From positions 1 to 53,827 of the forward strand of contig JAPOZT010000005.1 of assembly GCA_026705925.1 (NCBI GenBank): 53,827 nucleotides of DNA. The letters are read 5' to 3'. A program made the translations under genes and the position numbers. Positions 16,367 to 24,946 of this stretch are shown here, piece by piece. The notes beneath the pieces are model-generated. The model was not told the origin of the DNA, searched no databases, and saw nothing but the letters and a program-made list of their open reading frames with translations. The stretch comes from Gemmatimonadota bacterium. GTDB lineage: Bacteria; JAAXHH01. Position 1 is the first letter of the stretch; each line of letters starts with the position of its first letter.

Positions 16367-17963
16367 ATTTAGATTTGCTTCTGAGTAGGATGACGGTCCT
16401 GCTGCCCGCCAGGGCCGCCGCGACGACGGCCAGCACGCAGCAGAGAAGGGCGAACACATCGCCGTAACGGGTGTAGAACGTGAGTCCGCCGCGGTTCGGA
16501 TGCACGTTTTCGACGGTGGTCGTGGCGACCAACATGGGCGTGGCGCCGTAAACCGCGCCTGTGGCGGAGATGAACCCCGATATCCCCGTGTTCGCCGCGC
16601 GGATGATCGGCGTGCCGTTTTCCACGGCGCGCAGCACCGCCATGGAGAAATGCTGGGCGGGCGCCGATGAGGTCCCGAACCAGGCGTCGTTGGTCATGAC
16701 CACGAGCACGTCGGCGCCGTTCAGCGGGAATCTCCGGACCAGGTCCGGGAAAATGGATTCGTAGCAGATGACCGTGCCGACACGCATATCCTGCCCGGTG
16801 AGCGGCATGACGGTCAGTTCGTCTCCGGGCGTAAGGTCGCCGATCGCGCCTGTCAACCCGGAAAGGAAGGAGAACAGACTCGGTATCGGCAGATACTCGC
16901 CGAAGGGCACCAGGTGCATCTTGCTGTAGGAACTCACGATACCTCGTTCGGGCAGGAGCAGGAAGGCACTGTTGTAGATGTCTTCTTCACCGGGCCGGTA
17001 GCCCAATGCGCCGGTCAGGAGCGGGACCCCCGCCTCCTCGGTCAACGCGTACACCTGTTCGTTGTACGCTTCATAAGCCGGGCTTTCCAGCCAGAAGGTC
17101 ATCGCCGTCTCGGGGAACACGATGAACTCGGGGGCCTGGGGCAGTATCGATTTTGTCAGATCACGGTAGACGTCCACGGTCCGCTGTAGCTCCGCCTCCG
17201 ACCACTTGATGCCCTGTTCCTTGCTGCCCTGGACGACAGCCACCTTCACCGGGGGCGTCATCCGCTCCAGGGCGCGGGCCTGCGAAATCGACCACCAGCC
17301 GTAACCCGTCGCGCCGATCAGGACCAGCCAGGACAGTACCATGGCAAACACCGGCGCGCGCCAGGCGGTGCGCTCGCGAAGGGCGATGAAGACCATGGCC
17401 AGCGTCGCGTTCAATAGCATGATCAGGAAGCTCACGCCGTAGACGCCCGTGAAATTCGAAATCTGTATGACGGGAAGGACCAGGTACTGCGAGTATCCCA
17501 GCAGTTCCCACGGGAACCCCGTGAAAACATAGGTCTGGATGTATTCCAACGCTGTCCACAGTGCGGCCGCGAACAACGGGAAAAGGGGGGACTTCCAGTC
17601 GGCCCGCGCCGCATACAATCCGAAAACGAAGGCGTACAGGGCGATAACGAAGGCCACGCCCGCCATGCTGACCAGGCCCAGCGCCAGGTTCAGGCCACCG
17701 TAATTCATGACGGTTTCGCGGATCCAGTACACCTTGGCGACGCCTGAAACAAAGGCGAAAACCAGGGAGATCAAGGCCACCCTGGTCAAGGACCCGTTTC
17801 GTCCGGCGTCGTGCAACGCGATCATGACCGGCACGAAGGCGACCCAGGCCAGGGGCCACCAGTCGAACTTGGGTATGCTCAGGTAGATGAACAGGGCGGA
17901 ACAGAGGGCGAGACCGAACCCGGCGATCGGCGAAGTGACGTGGAGCCGTTGCAGCAGGACCAT
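16365..17963 (-). CDS. lnt: Apolipoprotein N-acyltransferase
   Basis: A 532-residue inner-membrane enzyme that transfers a fatty acyl chain from phospholipid to the N-terminal cysteine of apolipoproteins. The N-terminal half (residues 1 to about 230) has seven or so hydrophobic segments. The C-terminal half is a nitrilase-like domain with the catalytic triad E285 (VFPETA), K348 (YSKMHLVPFGEY) and C400 (VICYES), in the same order and spacing as in E. coli Lnt. No clear ribosome-binding site precedes the ATG at 17963. Its presence fits the several lipoproteins predicted in this window and supports a diderm organism. Confidence 0.93.
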   Translation of the reverse strand: MVLLQRLHVTSPIAGFGLALCSALFIYLSIPKFDWWPLAWVAFVPVMIALHDAGRNGSLTRVALISLVFAFVSGVAKVYWIRETVMNYGGLNLALGLVSMAGVAFVIALYAFVFGLYAARADWKSPLFPLFAAALWTALEYIQTYVFTGFPWELLGYSQYLVLPVIQISNFTGVYGVSFLIMLLNATLAMVFIALRERTAWRAPVFAMVLSWLVLIGATGYGWWSISQARALERMTPPVKVAVVQGSKEQGIKWSEAELQRTVDVYRDLTKSILPQAPEFIVFPETAMTFWLESPAYEAYNEQVYALTEEAGVPLLTGALGYRPGEEDIYNSAFLLLPERGIVSSYSKMHLVPFGEYLPIPSLFSFLSGLTGAIGDLTPGDELTVMPLTGQDMRVGTVICYESIFPDLVRRFPLNGADVLVVMTNDAWFGTSSAPAQHFSMAVLRAVENGTPIIRAANTGISGFISATGAVYGATPMLVATTTVENVHPNRGGLTFYTRYGDVFALLCCVLAVVAAALAGSRTVILLRSKSK

Positions 17964-18242
17964 GGAGGTCGTCTCAAGTGGGATTCATGGGTCGATTTAC
18001 GTGACTGAAATCAACACGCATTCCGGGAGACTGTCAACTTAAAGAAGCAGCGTAAACCCGGTATGTCGGAGCCAAAGAGGTTGACCCTTCGCCGTGCCGG
18101 CACCTACATTCCAGCCGTCTCCCGGCCGGGAACAACCGTTGCCGAATAGGACTCGCCGGCTTACCGGTGGCGGGCTTCGGATCGAAGCTTGAACAGCAGG
18201 CAGGTTGCCAAATAGCAGGCGGGAAGACACACCACAGGCAGG

Positions 18243-19268
18243 ATGACAATCAGCAGGCAGGATGGCAGGGAGTCTCCGCACTTGGATGCCTTGCGAATGG
18301 CCGTAGTCGGTGTCGGACGGCTTGGTGAAGCACACGCCCGGGTGCTGGCGGGTATGCCCGGCGTGCGGCTCGCCGGCGTGTACGACATACGCGAGCAACG
18401 GGCGGAAGAGGTTGCCCGCCGTTATGGCACGACGGCGCTCGCCAGCCTGTCACGCGTTGCGCAGGTCGCCGACGCGGCGACCGTGGTCGTGCCCACCACC
18501 GCGCATTGTGAGGTGGCGTCGTTCACCCTTGCAGAAGGCCTGCACACCTTCGTGGAGAAGCCGATCGCCGCGACCGTAGCGGAAGCCGACCGGTTGATCG
18601 ATCTGTCGGAATCCCACGGCCTCGTGCTTCAGGTCGGGCACATCGAACGGTTCAACGGCGCCTTCCGGGCCCTCGAAGGCATGGACATCGCCCCCGGATT
18701 CATCGAAGCGCATCGCCTGGCCTCCTTCGACCCCAGGGGTACGGACGTGTCCGTCGTCCACGACCTCATGATCCACGACATCGATCTTATCCTGCGACTC
18801 GCCCAATCGGACCTGGAGTCGGTGGACGCCACGGGCGTCGCCGTGATTTCCGACCAGGTGGACATCGCCAACGCCCGACTGCGGTTCGCCGATGGATGCG
18901 TGGCCAACGTCACGGCCAGCCGTATCTCGCTGAAGAAAATGCGCAAGATGCGGGTCTTCCTGCGTGATCATTACGTTTCGATGGACTTCCTGGCGGGCGA
19001 GAGCGAGATTTACCGGTTGATCGACGACCCCGGACAGGCCGGAGCACGGGGACTGAAGATCCCGGTAAACACCGGCGATGGACGCGTCCGCCATATCACG
19101 CGGCAGAAGACCTCGAAGGGTCGGAATGAGCCGCTCGTATCCGAACTCGCCTCCTTCGTCGCGGCGGTGCGCGGTGATGCGCCGGCGCCGGTGACCGGCT
19201 ATGACGGCCGGGAAGCTCTGCGCGTCTCCCTGGCGGTCATCGAACAGATCGAAACTAACAGCCGGTAA
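18243..19268 (+). CDS. Gfo/Idh/MocA-family dehydrogenase, possibly for a UDP-amino sugar
   Basis: A 341-residue NAD(P)-dependent oxidoreductase. The Rossmann motif VVGVGRLGEAHAR near residues 21-33 and the EKP motif (FVEKPIA) carrying the catalytic-site lysine are clear. VGHIERFN and the following HDLMIHDIDLIL are typical of a subgroup that includes UDP-N-acetylglucosamine 3-dehydrogenases of lipid A synthesis, so an envelope-sugar role is plausible but not proven. Ribosome-binding sites are poor for the ATG at 18243; TTG at 18291 or ATG at 18297, just before the Rossmann strand, are alternative starts. It lies between lnt and a PEMT-like methyltransferase. Confidence 0.82.
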   Translation: MTISRQDGRESPHLDALRMAVVGVGRLGEAHARVLAGMPGVRLAGVYDIREQRAEEVARRYGTTALASLSRVAQVADAATVVVPTTAHCEVASFTLAEGLHTFVEKPIAATVAEADRLIDLSESHGLVLQVGHIERFNGAFRALEGMDIAPGFIEAHRLASFDPRGTDVSVVHDLMIHDIDLILRLAQSDLESVDATGVAVISDQVDIANARLRFADGCVANVTASRISLKKMRKMRVFLRDHYVSMDFLAGESEIYRLIDDPGQAGARGLKIPVNTGDGRVRHITRQKTSKGRNEPLVSELASFVAAVRGDAPAPVTGYDGREALRVSLAVIEQIETNSR

Positions 19269-19325
19269 CGCCGACAGACCGGCCGGCAGACCGAACAAGC
19301 AACCCCGAGGAGGTCAAGCTTCAAC

Positions 19326-19895
19326 ATGGATTTCCGCGCCGCCGTCTTCGCGGCCCGAAGCTATACACCCATCCCGCTCCTGATCGCGGTCCTGATCATG
19401 GCCGAACCCGGACCGATGACCTTCGTTACCGGCGGACTGCTGGTGCTGATCGGGGAATCCATACGCCTGTGGGCAGTCGGTTACGCGGGCTCCGCCACCC
19501 GCACCCGCCACGTGGGAGCGCCATCGCTTATTACCAATGGGCCCTATGGCCGGGTACGCAATCCGCTGTATGTCGGCAACTTCGTGCTGAGTCTCGGCCT
19601 GTGCGTCATGGCCTGGGCCTGGATGCCCTACATGATCGGGATCTTCGTCGCCGCCTTCGGAATACAGTACGGTCTCATCGTATCGCTGGAGGAGGAAAGC
19701 CTGCGGAAAACCTTCGGCGCACAATACGAAGCGTACCTCGCGGCCGTACCCCGTTACCTGCCACGATTCACCGAATACACCGCGGGGAAACCGGCGCCCT
19801 ATGATTTCGGAGCCGCCCTGCGCAGCGAGAGACGGACCTTCCAGTCCACGGCCGTGGTGATGGCCGCCATCGCCGCGCGCTGGTATTTGGGCTAG
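19326..19895 (+). CDS. Isoprenylcysteine/phospholipid methyltransferase (ICMT/PEMT)-like membrane protein
   Basis: A 189-residue integral membrane protein with about four hydrophobic segments. The SAM-binding region of the ICMT/PEMT superfamily is visible: GPYGRVRNPLYVGNF, then an EEESL segment and FGAQYEAYLAAVPRYLPR. Members methylate lipids or prenylated cysteines at the membrane. It follows the Gfo/Idh gene by 57 bases on the same strand, with AGGAGG upstream of the ATG. The final 40 residues extend past the usual domain and end in another hydrophobic stretch. The actual methyl acceptor is unknown. Confidence 0.8.
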   Translation: MDFRAAVFAARSYTPIPLLIAVLIMAEPGPMTFVTGGLLVLIGESIRLWAVGYAGSATRTRHVGAPSLITNGPYGRVRNPLYVGNFVLSLGLCVMAWAWMPYMIGIFVAAFGIQYGLIVSLEEESLRKTFGAQYEAYLAAVPRYLPRFTEYTAGKPAPYDFGAALRSERRTFQSTAVVMAAIAARWYLG

Positions 19896-19917
19896 TCCGG
19901 GCCGGACCAGGTCGGCA

Positions 19918-20424
19918 TCAGCGCTTCGTTTCCACGCGGCTCATGCCGTTCAGGGACCGCTCGTGTATCGTGAACCGAAGGGGATCGCCGTTTTGCTCGG
20001 GAGGACTGGGTGACGCCGGGTCCGCTGGGCCCGCGGATCCAGTCGAGTCCGTCGAAGCCGTCGAGTCTACGCGGTCCGACTGGTCCTCCGAATCGGCAGC
20101 GGCGCCCGCGCCTTTCTGCTTGTCCGACAGCTTTTGAACGCTTACGCCCGTGGTCCCGTGCAACAGGCTGAGCAATGCGACGAGTGCCACGAGGAGGACG
20201 ACCGGCCACCAGGGAACGTTGGACAGCATCCGCACCGAGTCCGGTCCGGACTGGAACAACAGTCCGTAAAGCAGGATGGGACCGAGGATGATCAGCAAGG
20301 CGACGCCCACGACACATACCACCTGGGACCAGGCCGGATTGCGCTGAAGGAACCGCGTTATGCTCGATACTCCGTGTGCTCTTTTCAAGGGTCGTTCCCG
20401 TGTAGCGAACGTGTAAATTGACAT
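19918..20424 (-). CDS. Hypothetical two-TM membrane protein with Ser/Asp/Pro-rich tail
   Basis: A 168-residue protein I do not recognise. It has a short basic N-terminus, two hydrophobic segments at about residues 34-58 and 72-90, and a low-complexity C-terminal half rich in S, D, T, P and A with repeated ST/DS units. The ATG at 20424 has only a weak GGGAAA-type site. A longer frame beginning at 20745 would overlap hisB on the other strand and is not supported. It converges with the methyltransferase gene and is divergent from hisB. Two well-formed membrane helices in a frame free of stops favour a real gene, but the support is moderate. Confidence 0.55.
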   Translation of the reverse strand: MSIYTFATRERPLKRAHGVSSITRFLQRNPAWSQVVCVVGVALLIILGPILLYGLLFQSGPDSVRMLSNVPWWPVVLLVALVALLSLLHGTTGVSVQKLSDKQKGAGAAADSEDQSDRVDSTASTDSTGSAGPADPASPSPPEQNGDPLRFTIHERSLNGMSRVETKR

Positions 20425-20479
20425 CCGTTTCCCATCTCTCACCGGGGTGGATGCACATAGATTTAAAAGTTGTAACCTC

Positions 20480-20508
20480 TTGACAATCCCGATCCCCACG
20501 TCTACTGT
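20480..20508 (+). promoter_or_regulatory. Possible hisB promoter
   Basis: TTGACA at 20480-20485 with a 17-base spacer and a weak -10 box TACTGT at 20503-20508, inside the divergent intergenic region and 67 bases before hisB. Confidence 0.35.
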
Positions 20509-20575
20509 ATCTGGTCGAACCTGACGCCAATCGATTGAACGACTTTCGGCGACTCGCCATCGCATAGAGGAATAC

Positions 20576-21163
20576 GTGCCTCGCACCGCCACGGTAACGC
20601 GCGAAACCCTGGAAACCCGCATCGAACTGACCCTGACCCTCGAGGGCGAAGGAAACCTCGCCGGAGAAACCGGCATCGGTTTCTTCGACCACATGCTGGG
20701 CAGCTTCGTCAAGCACGGCGGGTTCAACCTCGATCTCGCCTGCACCGGCGATTTGCATATCGACGATCATCACACAGTGGAGGACGTGGGGATCTGCCTG
20801 GGCCAGGCCATCGCCCGGGCGGTCGGCGATGGATCGGGCATTACGCGGTTCGGCCACGCCTACGCACCCCTGGACGAGGCGCTGGCGCGGGCCGTCTTCG
20901 ACGTAAGCGGCCGCGCCCACCTGGAATTCGACGCTGATTTCTCGCGTTCCTCGGTCGGCGATTTCAGCACGGAAATGGTGCGGGAGTTCTTCGGAGCCCT
21001 CGTGCATCACGGTCGCGTCACCCTGCACATTGCGCTCCTCTCCGGCGTGAACGCCCATCACCAGGTCGAGGCTATCTTCAAGGCGGCGGCCAGGGCCCTG
21101 CGCCAGGCCGTGGCCATGGACGAACGGGTATCCGGCGTGCCGTCCACCAAGGGCAGTCTCTAG
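20576..21163 (+). CDS. hisB: Imidazoleglycerol-phosphate dehydratase
   Basis: A 195-residue stand-alone IGPD that converts imidazoleglycerol phosphate to imidazoleacetol phosphate in histidine synthesis. The two metal-binding motifs of the duplicated half-domains are present, FFDHML with DIHIDDHHTVED-like (here LHIDDHHTVED) in the first half and VNAHHQVEAIFKA in the second, and the C-terminal VPSTKGSL closes the protein as in other HisB. It starts with GTG, AGAGG lying five bases upstream. No phosphatase domain is fused. Other his genes are not adjacent, though a HisC-like aminotransferase lies about 3 kb downstream on the same strand. Confidence 0.95.
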   Translation: MPRTATVTRETLETRIELTLTLEGEGNLAGETGIGFFDHMLGSFVKHGGFNLDLACTGDLHIDDHHTVEDVGICLGQAIARAVGDGSGITRFGHAYAPLDEALARAVFDVSGRAHLEFDADFSRSSVGDFSTEMVREFFGALVHHGRVTLHIALLSGVNAHHQVEAIFKAAARALRQAVAMDERVSGVPSTKGSL

Positions 21164-21187
21164 CCCCCATAGCATACGCGGGTAATC

Positions 21188-22231
21188 ATGCACATCGACG
21201 AGCTGGACACCCCGGCCTACGTGGCCGATCTGGACCTGATGGAACGGAACATCGCGTCCATGGCGGAACACTGCCGGAATCTCGACATTGGCCTTCGATG
21301 CCATACCAAGAGCCATAAAATCCCGGAAATCGCCCACTGGCAGGTCAAGGCCGGCGCGATCGGCATCTGCTGCCAGAAACTCGGTGAGGCCGAAGTCATG
21401 GCCGCCGCCGGCATCGAGAACATCCTGATCCCCTACAACATCGTCGGTCCCCGCAAGGTGGAACGTCTGACGCGTGTCGCCAAACGGACCGAGATCATCG
21501 TGGCCGTCGATGACGAGATTACGGCACGGGGCATTTCGGACCAGGCCGAAAAAGACGGCTGCCGGGTCAACGTGATCATCGAGCTGGATACGGGTACGCA
21601 GCGTTGCGGCGTGCAGTCGCCCGAAGCGGCGGCGACGCTGGCCGAACGCATTACTGACTTGCGCGGCCTCGTTTTCAAGGGCGTCATGATCTTCCCCAGC
21701 CATCCCGAGGCCAGGGATTTCCTGGCGGAAACGATAGAACGGATCACCGGAAAGGGCATCCCCGTCGAGATCATCAGCGGGGGCGGCACCGGCGGCGAAG
21801 AAAACTCCAAAGCCATGGGCTGCACCGAGACCCGCAGCGGTTCCTACATCTGGGAGGGCATGGAGCGTCTCAGCACTTCCGCCATGCTTAACCCCGAGCG
21901 CTGCCCCTGCCGCATGATCTGCACCGTGGTGAGCGCACCGACCCCGGACCGCATCATCATCGACGGCGGCATGAAGACCTTCGCCAGCTATCCGCCCACC
22001 CCCTACGGCCATATCATCGAACATCCCGAAGCGCAGATCTACGGCATGTCCGTGGAACACGGCCACGTGGACGTGTCCCGCTGCGCGCACCGGTTCAAGG
22101 TGGGCGAGCGCCTGTCGGTCATCCCCCTGCACCAGGAAATGGCCCTCAACCTGCACGACGAGCTCAACGGCGTACGGGGAGACCAGGTGGAAGTCATCTG
22201 GCCGGTGGCCGGGCGGGGCCGGGTCAAATAG
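21188..22231 (+). CDS. D-threonine aldolase / D-serine dehydratase-like PLP enzyme
   Basis: A 347-residue fold-III PLP enzyme (alanine-racemase-like barrel followed by a beta domain). The Schiff-base lysine is K41 in HTKSHK. The metal-binding region near the C-terminus reads PLHQEMALNLHD: the histidine is conserved, and the partner two residues on, cysteine in D-serine dehydratases and aspartate in D-threonine aldolases, is glutamate here. The EHGHVDVS segment is also typical. The enzyme probably acts on a D-3-hydroxy amino acid, but the altered ligand leaves the reaction uncertain. It follows hisB by 24 bases and precedes an NSS amino-acid symporter. Confidence 0.8.
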   Translation: MHIDELDTPAYVADLDLMERNIASMAEHCRNLDIGLRCHTKSHKIPEIAHWQVKAGAIGICCQKLGEAEVMAAAGIENILIPYNIVGPRKVERLTRVAKRTEIIVAVDDEITARGISDQAEKDGCRVNVIIELDTGTQRCGVQSPEAAATLAERITDLRGLVFKGVMIFPSHPEARDFLAETIERITGKGIPVEIISGGGTGGEENSKAMGCTETRSGSYIWEGMERLSTSAMLNPERCPCRMICTVVSAPTPDRIIIDGGMKTFASYPPTPYGHIIEHPEAQIYGMSVEHGHVDVSRCAHRFKVGERLSVIPLHQEMALNLHDELNGVRGDQVEVIWPVAGRGRVK

Positions 22232-22296
22232 ACCCTGTACGTCTGGAAACACACGGTCCGTCTGGATAAACTTTGTCAGACTGGAAGGAGTGCCGG

Positions 22297-23841
22297 ATGT
22301 CCTTGAATAACGTAAGGGAAGTCTGGAAAAGCCGCCTGGGGCTGATCATGGCCATGGCCGGCAACGCCATCGGCCTGGGAAACTTCCTTCGGTTTCCCGT
22401 ACAGGCGGCCGCCAACGGCGGCGGCGCCTTCATGATCCCCTATTTCGTCGCCTTCCTGGTCGTGGGCATCCCCATGATGTGGGTGGAATGGAGCGTGGGG
22501 CGGTTCGGCGGGAAGCACGGCCACGGTACCACCCCGGGCATCCTGTACCGCCTTTGGAAACACCCGGTGGCCAAGTACATCGGCGTGCTCGGCATCGCGG
22601 CGCCGGTGGCCTTCGCCTTGTACTATTCCTACGTGCAGTCCTGGACCCTGGCCTACAGCTTCTTCTCCCTGACCGGCCAGTATTTCGGGATCTCCTCCCA
22701 GGCGGAAATGGGCGCGTTCCTGAGCAGTTTCCAGGGCGTAACCGAAAGCGCCTACTTCAGCAGTGTCGCCACGGCCTACATCTTCTTCCTCATCAATCTC
22801 GGCATTGTCTTCTGGGTGCTGAGCCGGGGCGTGGTACGGGGCATCGAGACCCTGGCCAAGTTCGCCATGCCCATGCTGTTGATCTTCGCCATCGTGCTGG
22901 TAGCCCGGGTCCTGACGCTCGGGACCCCCGACCCGGCCTTTCCCGATCGCAGCGTCATGGCCGGTTTCGCCTGGATCTGGAACCCGGATCTGAGCCGTCT
23001 TTCCGAAGGCAGCGTGTGGCTCGCGGCCGCGGGTCAGATCTTTTTCTCCCTCGGCATCGGCATCGGCAGCATGCAGTGTTACGCGAGTTACGTCCGCGCC
23101 CGTCAGGACGTCGCTCTCACCGGACTGACCACCTCCATGAGCAACGGCTTCGCTGAGGTGGTGCTGGGCAGTTCCATCGCGATCCCGGTCGCCGTGGCCT
23201 TCTTCGGCGTCACTGCCACCGAGGCGATCGCGACGGGCGGGTCCTTCGACCTGGGCTTCCAGTCCATGCCCCTGATCTTCCAGCAACTGCCCCTGGGCCA
23301 GTTCATCGGGACGCTGTGGTTCGGTCTGCTGTTCTTCGCCGGCATCACGTCAACGGTGGCGTTAACGCAGCCGCCCATGGCCTTCCTGCAGGATGAAATG
23401 GGGTGGCCGCGCAAGAAGGCCGCGATATTCGTCATCTCCTTTCTGTTTCTCTTCGGCAACTTCATCGTCTTCAACATCGAGCACGGCGTCATAGACGAGT
23501 TGGACTTCTGGATCGGGACCGTGGGCCTGGTGGTCTTTTCCTTCCTCGAGATCATCATCTTCGCCTGGATCTTCGGCATGGACAAGGCCTGGGAGGAGAT
23601 CAACGAAGGCGCGGCCATTCGGATACCGCGGATTTTCTATTACATGATCAAGTACGTGACGCCGGTCTCGCTGGCCGTCCTGCTCGTCGTTTGGACCTAC
23701 CAGGCCGGTTTCGATCTGCTCCTGCTGCGAAACGCCAACCCTGAGGACATCCCCTTTCTGCTGCTCACGCGAGGCATCATCGTGGGGCTGATCCTGTTGG
23801 GCGTGTTCCAGGTCCGACGCGTTTCGAAGAACTGGAAATGA
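22297..23841 (+). CDS. Sodium-dependent NSS-family (LeuT-like) symporter
   Basis: A 514-residue inner-membrane transporter with about 12 hydrophobic segments. TM1 carries the signature AMAGNAIGLGNFLRFPVQAA followed by NGGGAFMIPY, the substrate- and sodium-binding region of neurotransmitter:sodium symporters such as LeuT. AAGGAG lies six bases before the ATG at 22297; an upstream frame extension to 22273 lacks a site. Bacterial members take up amino acids with sodium. Its place between a D-hydroxy-amino-acid PLP enzyme and an aminotransferase suggests an amino-acid substrate used by its neighbours. Confidence 0.9.
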   Translation: MSLNNVREVWKSRLGLIMAMAGNAIGLGNFLRFPVQAAANGGGAFMIPYFVAFLVVGIPMMWVEWSVGRFGGKHGHGTTPGILYRLWKHPVAKYIGVLGIAAPVAFALYYSYVQSWTLAYSFFSLTGQYFGISSQAEMGAFLSSFQGVTESAYFSSVATAYIFFLINLGIVFWVLSRGVVRGIETLAKFAMPMLLIFAIVLVARVLTLGTPDPAFPDRSVMAGFAWIWNPDLSRLSEGSVWLAAAGQIFFSLGIGIGSMQCYASYVRARQDVALTGLTTSMSNGFAEVVLGSSIAIPVAVAFFGVTATEAIATGGSFDLGFQSMPLIFQQLPLGQFIGTLWFGLLFFAGITSTVALTQPPMAFLQDEMGWPRKKAAIFVISFLFLFGNFIVFNIEHGVIDELDFWIGTVGLVVFSFLEIIIFAWIFGMDKAWEEINEGAAIRIPRIFYYMIKYVTPVSLAVLLVVWTYQAGFDLLLLRNANPEDIPFLLLTRGIIVGLILLGVFQVRRVSKNWK

Positions 23842-23871
23842 TGCTGTGGCAGCACCACGAGCGCGGTTAAC

Positions 23872-24936
23872 ATGAACCACCAGAGTGTCGGCCTTCCTCC
23901 GGGTATCGTGCGCCTGAGTAGAAACGAAAACCCCCTCGGGCCGTCTCCCGGCGTCATCGAAGCGGTGAAATCGCGCAGCGATCAGATCAATCGCTACGAA
24001 GACCCCGACCATATCGACCTGTTCCGCAAACTGGCCGAACTGCACGGTGTACCGCACGACGAGAAACTTTCGCTGCCTGGCCTGGATTCGGAGGATGCCT
24101 GGATCCGCGTGGGCGACGGCGCCGAGCACCTGATGCACGCCATCGCACGGGCTTTCCTGTCCGCCGGAGACGAGGTGATCGAACCTCATCCCGCCTTCGG
24201 TTTGATGGTCCGGTACGGGGAGGATATAGGGGCCCGGTCCGTGCGGACCACCCTGACGCCGCGGTACGAGTACGACCTGGATGCCATGGCCGCGGCCGTC
24301 AACGAACGGACCCGGATGGCCGTCATCACCAACCCGAACAATCCGACGGGCACCGTCGTCACCCACGACGCGCTGTCGCGCTTCGTCGAAGAACTGCCCG
24401 ACCGCGTGATCGTCCTGTTGGACGAGGCCTACATCGACCTGGTGGAGGACGGGGCTTGCGCCGACGGCAGCGCCCTGGTCAGAGCACACGAGAACGTCCT
24501 CCTGGTACGGACCTTTTCGAAGGGTTACGGCCTGGCGGGCTTCAGGCTGGGCTACGCCGTGGGCCAGCCCCATATGATGGCGCGCGTCCGCCAGTATCAC
24601 GGGGGATCGCCCAGCGCCCTGGTGCTGACCGCCGCCTGCGCGGCCCTCGACGATCCGGACCACGTGGTCCGCTCCAGGGAGGCCGCGACCGCGTCCAAAT
24701 CGATCTACTACGAGGCGTGCGACGCCCTCGGGCTGGCGTACGTCCGAAGCGAGGCGGCCTTTGTTCTGATCGATGTGGGCGACGCAAAAGCGGTAGCGCA
24801 GGCCCTGGCCGAGCGTCACATCATCGTCATCAACGCCGAGGCTTCCTGGGGCATACCGGGCATGATCCGCGTTTCCTACGGCAACGAGGCGGAAAGCCGG
24901 ATCTTCACCGGGGCCCTCAGGGATATTCTCGGCTGA
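23872..24936 (+). CDS. HisC-like class I/II aminotransferase
   Basis: A 354-residue fold-I PLP aminotransferase of the histidinol-phosphate aminotransferase type. Visible features are LSRNENPLGPSP at the N-terminus, NPNNPTGT, DEAYIDL, and the PLP lysine K217 in TFSKGYGLAGFRLGY. HisC makes L-histidinol phosphate from imidazoleacetol phosphate; the same family includes aromatic and phosphonate-linked aminotransferases, so the hisB gene 3 kb upstream is suggestive rather than decisive. It is 30 bases downstream of the NSS symporter with a weak ribosome-binding site and 10 bases upstream of an amidase. Confidence 0.83.
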   Translation: MNHQSVGLPPGIVRLSRNENPLGPSPGVIEAVKSRSDQINRYEDPDHIDLFRKLAELHGVPHDEKLSLPGLDSEDAWIRVGDGAEHLMHAIARAFLSAGDEVIEPHPAFGLMVRYGEDIGARSVRTTLTPRYEYDLDAMAAAVNERTRMAVITNPNNPTGTVVTHDALSRFVEELPDRVIVLLDEAYIDLVEDGACADGSALVRAHENVLLVRTFSKGYGLAGFRLGYAVGQPHMMARVRQYHGGSPSALVLTAACAALDDPDHVVRSREAATASKSIYYEACDALGLAYVRSEAAFVLIDVGDAKAVAQALAERHIIVINAEASWGIPGMIRVSYGNEAESRIFTGALRDILG

Positions 24937-24946
24937 AAGGCGCGCT

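Noticed and set aside
18160..18270. Recurring GCAGGCAGG-type words upstream of the Gfo/Idh gene
   Set aside because: Irregular spacing and weak similarity; could be chance in GC-rich DNA.
20425..20745. N-terminal extension of the two-TM membrane protein up to 20745
   Set aside because: It would overlap hisB on the other strand; the ATG at 20424 gives a sensible topology without overlap.
19892..22252. A 786-residue open frame on the minus strand opposite hisB and the DTA-like gene
   Set aside because: Both plus-strand genes have clear catalytic motifs and ribosome-binding sites; the antisense frame has neither.
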